From contig CASEPH010000016.1 of assembly GCA_949289625.1 (NCBI GenBank), positions 1-6,263 of the forward strand: 6,263 bases of DNA, read 5' to 3'. The DNA comes from an uncultured Clostridia bacterium. GTDB taxonomy: Bacteria > Bacillota_A > Clostridia > Oscillospirales > Oscillospiraceae. The notes under the pieces were generated by a model. It was not told the origin of the DNA and did not search any database. It saw only the letters and a program-made list of their open reading frames with translations. A program made the position numbers and the translations under genes. Numbering within the stretch: the first letter of the stretch is position 1; every line of letters begins with the position of its first letter. Positions 1 through 4,543 of the stretch are shown one piece after another.

Positions 1-66
1 GCCGCAGGCGCTAAGGGAAAAGGTCAAAGCAAGAGCAGCAAATAGTAAAATAAGTGTCTTTGCCAC
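1..66 (-). CDS. Lipoprotein, 5' end only (runs off the window)
   Basis: Only the first 22 codons are present. They encode a classic lipoprotein signal peptide: a short basic start (Lys3), a hydrophobic core of Leu, Ala and Phe, and a lipobox LSAC ending at Cys21, followed by Gly22. The predicted protein would be exported, lipidated on Cys21 and anchored on the outer face of the membrane. I chose a GTG start at 66-64 because a GGGAGG ribosome site lies 8 bases upstream; the in-frame CTG just before it (69-67) is a less likely alternative. The start is 24 bases from the stop of the preceding lipoprotein gene, so co-transcription is likely. The mature part lies outside the window and its function cannot be stated. 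The signal peptide resembles those of the two upstream lipoproteins in length and lipobox. Confidence 0.8.
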   Translation of the reverse strand, partial: MAKTLILLFAALALTFSLSACG

Positions 67-74
67 CAGTTGTA

Positions 75-80
75 CCTCCC
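75..80 (-). promoter_or_regulatory. Ribosome binding site (GGGAGG) supporting a GTG start
   Basis: On the minus strand GGGAGG ends 8 bases before the GTG at 66-64. It is what identifies the truncated reading frame at the window edge as a real gene. Confidence 0.7.
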
Positions 81-90
81 ATCTAAGAGA

Positions 91-1746
91 TTAGGATTGT
101 GGTTGTGGAAACACGTCATTGCCATTTACATCAATATAATAATGGCGATTATGGTCATCCCGAACTACGGCGACTCCTTCCGAAAAAGCGTATTCTGGCA
201 GATAGGGGATGTCCAGAGGCTGTCCGTCGGCTAGCCTGATATATGCTTCGCTCGCAGGGAAATGCGACTGGTAAAACTGGGGCAATAAACCCCGTGTGCT
301 CAAGAAATAGCCGTCAGAGGCATAACCGCCGCAGCCGTCGGGGTTCTTGATGGGTGGAACCACCTGATTGCCTTGGGTGTCCAGGACAGTGACGTATTGG
401 GCGCCGTCGGCGTTGTTCACAGGCAAAACGCAGTACCCGTTGCAGAATGTGGGAACGTATGACGGGTCCACTGCGAACGAATATGTGATCGAATAGCCGG
501 AGAGGTCAATCACGACATTCCCGTCAGCATCGATGAAACCGTCCTTTTCCTTGTCGTAGAGCAGGCCGTTTTGGAACTCTCGGTCATAGGCATCTTGCCA
601 CGCGTCCATTACGTCCCAGAGTTCATAGTGATCCGGGGACTGGGCGACCTCTCGCGTTTCAAGATTGATAACGTAGCATATCCCATCCAGGTAATACTCC
701 GCATAGCATTTATCACAGTACAGTTTGATATTGGAATCCATCGGCTCCAGCACCCACTGACCGCTGCTGTCCAGGATCCCCATAAAGTCTCCGGTTTTCT
801 CAAAGGTATTCACTTCGAAATTTACCAGACAGTACCCGTTGAAAGGAAGGCTTTGGTGGGAATAGCCTGCCGAAGCCACAATGCCGCGAAAGTTATTCTC
901 GTGGTGATCGTTGTCTATGGAGATTGCCTCCACGCTCCCTGCTCCAAAGAGTCGTTCTGCCTCTGCCCAGCCATCCTCAGAAACGCTCCAGATCACCTCA
1001 CCTGTGTTGCTCAAAAGATACTCGTCCTCTTCTGTATGGACTAAGCAAGCGCCATGCCTGAAATTTGTTGTGAGAGTGTTGGTATGGTCGTGAATGGAAT
1101 GGAGTACTTGGCCGCTGTGGTCGATCAGATATAGCCAAGAGTCATCTGTGTAAAAGTACGGATAATCATCGTCACCCTGTACCACCATGATCCAGGCCGC
1201 TCCTTCAGAAAAACTTTCAGCACTCAGGAGGCGTACTTCCTTCCCTCCCTTTCTGGGGAACACGTCCCAGAATGTGGAATCCGGCAGGAGGATATGGCCA
1301 TCGTCCGTATATTCCTCCGTAAAGAATCCAAAATACCGGCTGGCGCGATCATAGGAGTATGCGCCTGTATAGTACAGGCTTCCGTCCTCATTGGCAATCC
1401 ACAGGCACTCTCCCTCCCCGGCCAGCGGAGACGTGGTCTCTGCTCCATAGGAGAGGGTGAGCTCTGTCCCATCGTCCAGATACAGCACCATGCTGTCCTC
1501 CGTTTCCACATGGCAGCGGAGAATGAGCGGATCGTGGGCGTCGTCCGGGAAACGGAGCTCCAGGGTCCAATCGCCCACAAGGTCTTCCGCCTCATCTTCT
1601 GATTCGAGGCCCACTTCGTCAAAATTGGCTGTACTGCCCGCGCTTCCTGTTTCGGAGGGCGGCACGCCGTTATTGGAAGATGAGTTACAGGCTGATAAAC
1701 TGAGTGCCAAAACGCAGAAAAGAAATAGAGCGGTTATTTTTTTCAT
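91..1746 (-). CDS. WG-repeat-like surface lipoprotein with a separate N-terminal beta-rich domain
   Basis: Encodes 551 residues. Residues 1-20 form a lipoprotein signal peptide (Lys2-Lys3, hydrophobic core, lipobox LSAC with Cys20). Residues 21-55 are a Ser/Asn/Gly then acidic linker typical of a lipid-anchored tether. Residues 56-165 look like a beta-rich, lipocalin-like module opening with VGDW and rich in alternating strands. From about residue 178 to the end there are degenerate WG-type repeats, each with a 'G-x-hydrophobic-V...Y/F-x-hydrophobic-x-D-x-x-G-x-V' pattern, at roughly 178-215, 230-253, 303-334, 392-415, 436-465 and 519-548. WG repeats (PF14903) are found in many bacterial surface proteins and their ligands are mostly unknown. 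Cys344 and Cys347 form an isolated CDKC motif between repeats. The ATG start is supported by GAGGAG six bases upstream. It lies 30 bases after the preceding lipoprotein gene and 24 before the next, so it is probably an operon member. The lipoprotein assignment is firm; the repeat assignment is by eye and the function is unknown. Confidence 0.88.
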   Translation of the reverse strand: MKKITALFLFCVLALSLSACNSSSNNGVPPSETGSAGSTANFDEVGLESEDEAEDLVGDWTLELRFPDDAHDPLILRCHVETEDSMVLYLDDGTELTLSYGAETTSPLAGEGECLWIANEDGSLYYTGAYSYDRASRYFGFFTEEYTDDGHILLPDSTFWDVFPRKGGKEVRLLSAESFSEGAAWIMVVQGDDDYPYFYTDDSWLYLIDHSGQVLHSIHDHTNTLTTNFRHGACLVHTEEDEYLLSNTGEVIWSVSEDGWAEAERLFGAGSVEAISIDNDHHENNFRGIVASAGYSHQSLPFNGYCLVNFEVNTFEKTGDFMGILDSSGQWVLEPMDSNIKLYCDKCYAEYYLDGICYVINLETREVAQSPDHYELWDVMDAWQDAYDREFQNGLLYDKEKDGFIDADGNVVIDLSGYSITYSFAVDPSYVPTFCNGYCVLPVNNADGAQYVTVLDTQGNQVVPPIKNPDGCGGYASDGYFLSTRGLLPQFYQSHFPASEAYIRLADGQPLDIPYLPEYAFSEGVAVVRDDHNRHYYIDVNGNDVFPQPQS

Positions 1747-1776
1747 TTCGTTCTCCTCTTATTTTTGGGCGGTACA

Positions 1777-2667
1777 TCACTTCACAGGAGCCGAGTTTAG
1801 CATCGGTATGATATCCAGAAGCAGAGATGTGACCTCCGGAGTAAAATGCCATTGAAGTGTATCCGGGTCAAAGGAACAGCCACTGCCACCATCCTTAATG
1901 GTCCAAAACAGTTCTTGACTAGTGGTGTTGTTCACGCCAGTAATATCGCAATAAGAGAGCTCTGTCTCATCGGCGGTATCTGTACAGAAATGTATCATCC
2001 CTACCTGGATATCTTGGGATCCGTCATAGTAAGTGTCGGCCACATAGCCGTGATCCAGAGAAAGAAACCACAAATTCCAAACATTTGAGTAGGAAATCCC
2101 AATGAAAATATGGTTTTCTTCCGCAGCTTTTGCAATTTCATCAGGTACAAGATCTGCGAAAGGTGCCGTCGGGTTCTCATAGAATCTTTTTGCTACAAAT
2201 GTCAGCATCTCCATCAGCCCATCTGTATAGGATACATCGTATCCCACATCGTTATAGTGCTTTACTCGGTCAGAAAAATCTAACGGTTTCGTAGTGATTG
2301 AAAGATAGTCCTTTATATTTCCCTCGGAAAGAGGAACATCATAGTGAAAATCATAATAGCTGAGATAGATTGTTGTAGCGTCAGAAACGAGTTTCCCAAC
2401 TAAGCGTTCCCACATTTGAATTTCCATATCATCTCTAAGATCCACAAAGGTAAAGCCATACTGCTGAAAATCGTCCAGATGATTGCAGCTTTCCACCTCC
2501 GAAACGCTGCTTTCCTGTGTTTTTGTATCGGGAGCAGTCTCAATAGGCAGCACATCGCTTGTCCCGTTTGTCTCTGAGTCAGAATAATCAGGGCTATTCC
2601 CGCTGCCGCAGGCAATCAGGGACAGCATCAAGGCTGCAAGCATAAATAGCGTCAGTAATCTTTTCAT
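1777..2667 (-). CDS. Lipoprotein of unknown function
   Basis: Encodes 296 residues from the start chosen here. Residues 1-20 are a lipoprotein signal peptide (Lys2, Arg3, hydrophobic core, lipobox LIAC with Cys20). Residues 21-60 are a low-complexity Ser/Thr/Asp/Glu/Pro tether. The remainder (61-296) is a mixed alpha/beta, aromatic-rich and acidic domain that I do not recognise; it holds Cys61, Cys228, Cys240 and Cys264, which could pair outside the cell. No catalytic motif stands out. An ATG six codons upstream (2685) overlaps the ribosome site itself, so ATG 2667 with GGAGGG ten bases before it is the better start and puts the signal peptide right at the N terminus. It sits between a zinc-ribbon membrane gene (82 bases upstream) and the WG-like lipoprotein (30 bases downstream). 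Two hand-counted lines inside it (2281-2400) are about 37-38% GC, clearly lower than sampled lines from the upstream membrane genes. Confidence 0.87.
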   Translation of the reverse strand: MKRLLTLFMLAALMLSLIACGSGNSPDYSDSETNGTSDVLPIETAPDTKTQESSVSEVESCNHLDDFQQYGFTFVDLRDDMEIQMWERLVGKLVSDATTIYLSYYDFHYDVPLSEGNIKDYLSITTKPLDFSDRVKHYNDVGYDVSYTDGLMEMLTFVAKRFYENPTAPFADLVPDEIAKAAEENHIFIGISYSNVWNLWFLSLDHGYVADTYYDGSQDIQVGMIHFCTDTADETELSYCDITGVNNTTSQELFWTIKDGGSGCSFDPDTLQWHFTPEVTSLLLDIIPMLNSAPVK

Positions 2668-2677
2668 CGGTTGTGTA

Positions 2678-2683
2678 CCCTCC
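2678..2683 (-). promoter_or_regulatory. Ribosome binding site (GGAGGG) that decides the lipoprotein start
   Basis: On the minus strand GGAGGG ends 10 bases before ATG 2667. The upstream ATG at 2685-2683 shares its G with this site and so cannot use it. This favours the 296-residue form whose signal peptide begins MKRLL. Confidence 0.65.
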
Positions 2684-2749
2684 ATTTTGCTTTTTAGCGC
2701 CCCATCTCATGGGTATTGACCTGCGCTCCGGGGGGACAGATCGGTCGCA

Positions 2750-3121
2750 TTACTTCTCGGAAACTCGGGTGCCACATTGTGTGCAGAATTCGGCGCCTTT
2801 TTCCAGGGCGGCTCCGCACTTGGCGTAACGGATGTTTTCCGCGCCCGTGTGAATTGGATCGGCGGGAGCAGCCGGTGTATGCTGCCGCGTATCAGGCCGC
2901 GCCGCCTTATTGCGGTTGGCAAATGCCTCAGAAATCTTGTCGCTGGCAGCGTCAACGCCCCGGCTGATCGCGTTTTCAATCGCGCGAATGACCAAGAAGC
3001 AAATGACGCTTGCCCCAATCGCAGCAATAACGCCGAGTACGACGCTGTCTGTATAAGCGCCGGCAACGATCCCCAGCAAAACACCGAGAATAATGCCGTT
3101 GTAGGCATAGGTCTTTCTCAT
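2750..3121 (-). CDS. Two-helix membrane protein with a degenerate C-terminal zinc ribbon
   Basis: Encodes 123 residues. Two hydrophobic helices at about 9-22 and 27-47 are rich in Gly, Ala, Val and Ile and separated by a short polar turn (YTDS), with basic residues on both flanks, so both ends should be cytosolic. Residues 48-70 look amphipathic and helical (ISRGVDAASDKISEAF), and 71-95 is a Pro/Ala-rich linker. Residues 99-116 match the usual bacterial CxxCG-x(10)-CxxCG ribbon (here KCG, then FCTQCG), but the first ligand position is Tyr99 where Cys is expected; Cys102, Cys113 and Cys116 remain. A TAC for TGC change would explain it. The ATG at 3121 is preferred over the in-frame ATG at 3130 because GGAGG directly abuts the latter and lies nine bases before the former. 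The gene starts 19 bases after the upstream miniprotein gene. Function unknown. Confidence 0.85.
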   Translation of the reverse strand: MRKTYAYNGIILGVLLGIVAGAYTDSVVLGVIAAIGASVICFLVIRAIENAISRGVDAASDKISEAFANRNKAARPDTRQHTPAAPADPIHTGAENIRYAKCGAALEKGAEFCTQCGTRVSEK

Positions 3122-3130
3122 ATTATACAT

Positions 3131-3135
3131 CCTCC
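3131..3135 (-). promoter_or_regulatory. Ribosome binding site (GGAGG) that decides the start at 3121
   Basis: GGAGG on the minus strand touches the ATG at 3130 with no spacer, and is nine bases from the in-frame ATG at 3121. The second ATG is therefore the likely start, shortening the protein from 126 to 123 residues. Confidence 0.65.
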
Positions 3136-3140
3136 ATTCC

Positions 3141-3311
3141 CTATTTGAAACGATCTTTCAGATTTTTTGGTGCCGACGGCGCGTAAACCCCGGCTGCCTT
3201 ATCTCTTTCCTTTTTGGCTCGTTCTCCCGCTGAAGCCAGCAAATTGTAGACCAGCCTACAGATCGCCATCAGAACAAGAGTGATTCCGCAGGCGATAAAA
3301 AACGTCCCCAT
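3141..3311 (-). CDS. Single-pass membrane miniprotein, 56 residues
   Basis: A short reading frame between two better-defined genes. It begins MGTFFIACG and ends KDRFK before TAG at 3143-3141. Residues 2-26 are hydrophobic (Phe, Ile, Leu, Val, Met) with Cys8 and Cys18. They are followed by a strongly basic and charged segment (about residues 31-39, ERAKKERDK) and a short tail with Pro and Lys. With no charge before the helix and many after it, the positive-inside rule predicts a cytosolic C-terminal tail. An AAAGGGG ribosome site ends nine bases before ATG 3311. Another ATG at 3318 is in a different frame, too close to the site, and reaches a stop after about 20 codons. It lies 30 bases after one gene and 19 before the next, which fits tight operon packing. 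I do not recognise the family; it may be an accessory subunit of a neighbouring membrane protein. Confidence 0.75.
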   Translation of the reverse strand: MGTFFIACGITLVLMAICRLVYNLLASAGERAKKERDKAAGVYAPSAPKNLKDRFK

Positions 3312-3320
3312 TTGACATGG

Positions 3321-3327
3321 CCCCTTT
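3321..3327 (-). promoter_or_regulatory. Ribosome binding site (AAAGGGG) of the 56-residue gene
   Basis: AAAGGGG on the minus strand ends nine bases before ATG 3311. It is the main evidence beyond composition that the short membrane frame is translated. Confidence 0.55.
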
Positions 3328-3341
3328 CTCTACGCAAAATA

Positions 3342-3821
3342 TCAGAACAGATGCCGCTTGGTTTTAATATCGTTTTTCACCGTTGTGACCTGCGTGTTTG
3401 GATCGATGCCGAGAAACATTTTCTCGACAGAGGTCAGCAGTGTGTTCATGGCGTCCGCACAGACAGGCGCTCCATGCTGTGACCGCCATTTCGTAAATTT
3501 AAAACAATATACGCTTTTTTCTGCCGTCTGCTCCACGCGATAGAGCACAGCCGAATAGTTGACTCCGGCCTGAAAATCGATCCGTCCTGAATTTCCCTGC
3601 ATCTTTGAGGCGGTTCCCGCTGTCAGATTCGCGGTCTCCACTGCGGCGGCAAACTGTTCATTTGAAATTGGCGCAAGGGTAAAGGTTTCTGCATATTCGA
3701 CAAAGTCTCTTTGCCGCTGAAGGATCACGCCTGCGCTGAGGAGTTCTCCGCGGTGTTTGGCATTCAGGACGAAGCAGACCGCAACCAGCGCGATTGCTAA
3801 AACCGCGATTACAATTCCCAT
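3342..3821 (-). CDS. Membrane-anchored protein of unknown function
   Basis: Encodes 159 residues. Residues 2-19 form one strongly hydrophobic helix with no charge before it and a basic patch (Lys22, His23, Arg24) after it, which predicts an inverted signal-anchor with the C-terminal domain in the cytosol. A type II orientation with an external domain cannot be excluded. Residues 25-159 form a soluble alpha/beta domain with Cys106 and Cys121 and a basic C-terminal end (KTKRHLF). The segment 104-119 (VYCFKFTKWRSQHGAP) is rich in aromatic and basic residues. I do not recognise the family. The start is ATG 3821, with AGGAG seven bases upstream; the longer frame from 3863 adds 14 polar residues with no ribosome site and would bury the helix. 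It lies 65 bases after the zinc-ribbon gene and 30 before the miniprotein gene. Confidence 0.83.
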   Translation of the reverse strand: MGIVIAVLAIALVAVCFVLNAKHRGELLSAGVILQRQRDFVEYAETFTLAPISNEQFAAAVETANLTAGTASKMQGNSGRIDFQAGVNYSAVLYRVEQTAEKSVYCFKFTKWRSQHGAPVCADAMNTLLTSVEKMFLGIDPNTQVTTVKNDIKTKRHLF

Positions 3822-3828
3822 ATGGATT

Positions 3829-3833
3829 CTCCT
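3829..3833 (-). promoter_or_regulatory. Ribosome binding site (AGGAG) that decides the start at 3821
   Basis: AGGAG on the minus strand ends seven bases before ATG 3821. The upstream in-frame ATG codons at 3863 and 3851 lack such a site, so the protein most likely begins MGIVIAVL. Confidence 0.65.
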
Positions 3834-3851
3834 ACCTTCAATTTTGATCAT

Positions 3852-3868
3852 GCCCTGTACCAAAGGGC
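3852..3868 (-). repeat. Short inverted repeat in the intergenic gap
   Basis: GCCCT at 3852-3856 pairs with AGGGC at 3864-3868 around a seven-base loop, in the 65-base gap between the zinc-ribbon gene and the gene starting at 3821. The RNA hairpin has a five-pair GC-rich stem but no T tract after it on the minus strand, so it is not a good intrinsic terminator. It could be an mRNA processing or stability element, or chance. Confidence 0.3.
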
Positions 3869-3886
3869 TTGCACTGCGATATGGCG

Positions 3887-4510
3887 CTACTGCTTATAAA
3901 ATGTGACGACCTTCCCAGACCATGCCCAATAGCTTACCTTCGGCACCACCGACACATACAGCACATGGTCGCTTCCGCCCTTCTCGGCGGAGAGCTCATA
4001 GAACGTGTCGGCGTTCTCCTGCAAAAATCCGGTCACAGCATTCCCGCCTCCCGCATCGCCGCCGGTAAAGCGCAAGGTGTATGCTCCGCCATTCTTACTG
4101 TATTTCCCATAGAGCACACCCGTGCTGTCATAAGCGGTAAAGGTTCCATCGCTGCGGAACGTAATCGAGGAGACGGGGAAAAATCTGTCCGTGCAGTAGG
4201 TGCCGGACAAATCGTGTCCTCCGCCCAGCGCGGCGGCGCAGACAATCACCACGACAACGATGATACAGGCATATGCGCCGAGAAATACATAGGCGCTGAC
4301 ATGGGGAAATCTGACGGCCAGCTGTTTGGGAACAAATCTGGCAGCCGAGCTCTCATGATGCTTCATCCATTGTGCGGCGTTTTCCCATTTGGCCGCACCG
4401 TGGGATGCTGCTGCCGGAGTTGGTTTGTGAACTGAATGAACCGCCATTCCACAGCCGGTGCAGAAGCGATCCCCCGGCGCAAGCTCTCTGCCGCAATTGG
4501 TACAAAACAA
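3887..4510 (-). CDS. Zinc-ribbon, single-pass membrane protein with external beta-rich domain
   Basis: Encodes 207 residues. Residues 3-20 are an intact zinc ribbon with ligands Cys3, Cys6, Cys17 and Cys20 (CTNCG then FCTGCG), the form common at the N terminus of Firmicutes membrane proteins. Residues 22-70 are a His/Ala/Lys-rich linker. Residues 72-95 form one transmembrane helix with a run of Val and Ile. Basic residues before it (Lys41, Lys50, Lys62, Arg67) predict a cytosolic ribbon and an outside C-terminal part. Residues 101-207 are beta-rich, beginning LSGTY and continuing with SITFRSDGTF and YGKYSKNGGAYTLRF, a pattern seen in small lipocalin-like domains that follow such ribbons. The start is TTG: an in-frame TGA at 4519-4517 rules out anything further upstream, and GGAGG lies nine bases before the TTG. 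It follows the lead membrane gene by 33 bases. The exact function is unknown; a sensor or structural role is only a guess. Confidence 0.88.
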   Translation of the reverse strand: MFCTNCGRELAPGDRFCTGCGMAVHSVHKPTPAAASHGAAKWENAAQWMKHHESSAARFVPKQLAVRFPHVSAYVFLGAYACIIVVVVIVCAAALGGGHDLSGTYCTDRFFPVSSITFRSDGTFTAYDSTGVLYGKYSKNGGAYTLRFTGGDAGGGNAVTGFLQENADTFYELSAEKGGSDHVLYVSVVPKVSYWAWSGKVVTFYKQ

Positions 4511-4519
4511 ACTGGTTCA

Positions 4520-4524
4520 CCTCC
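4520..4524 (-). promoter_or_regulatory. Ribosome binding site (GGAGG) supporting a TTG start
   Basis: GGAGG on the minus strand ends nine bases before TTG 4510-4508. The TGA at 4519-4517, in frame and within the spacer, rules out a longer protein, so TTG is the only start that keeps the complete zinc ribbon. Confidence 0.7.
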
Positions 4525-4543
4525 GCATCATTGCCCTTGCTGC

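Noticed and set aside
571..1044. A 157-codon plus-strand frame opposite the WG-like lipoprotein
   Set aside because: No ribosome site or domain pattern; the opposite strand has a signal peptide and repeats.
2701..2713. Perfect small palindrome CCCAT-CTC-ATGGG in the 82-base gap, considered as a terminator or operator
   Set aside because: The stem is only five pairs with a three-base loop and no T tract on the minus strand; one such palindrome in this space can easily be chance.
2712..2720. Plus-strand TTGAC sequence, considered as a -35 box
   Set aside because: No plus-strand gene follows and no matching -10 box is evident at the right spacing.
3122..3127. TATAAT on the minus strand, considered as a -10 box
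   Set aside because: It directly abuts the start codon at 3121, which would place the transcript start inside the gene, and the hexamer 17 bases upstream (TTTCAA) matches the -35 consensus poorly.
3869..4435. A 188-codon plus-strand frame opposite the zinc-ribbon gene
   Set aside because: It is antisense to a gene with an intact CxxC/CxxC motif and transmembrane helix. The translation has no recognisable domain and looks like a shadow of a GC-rich gene.
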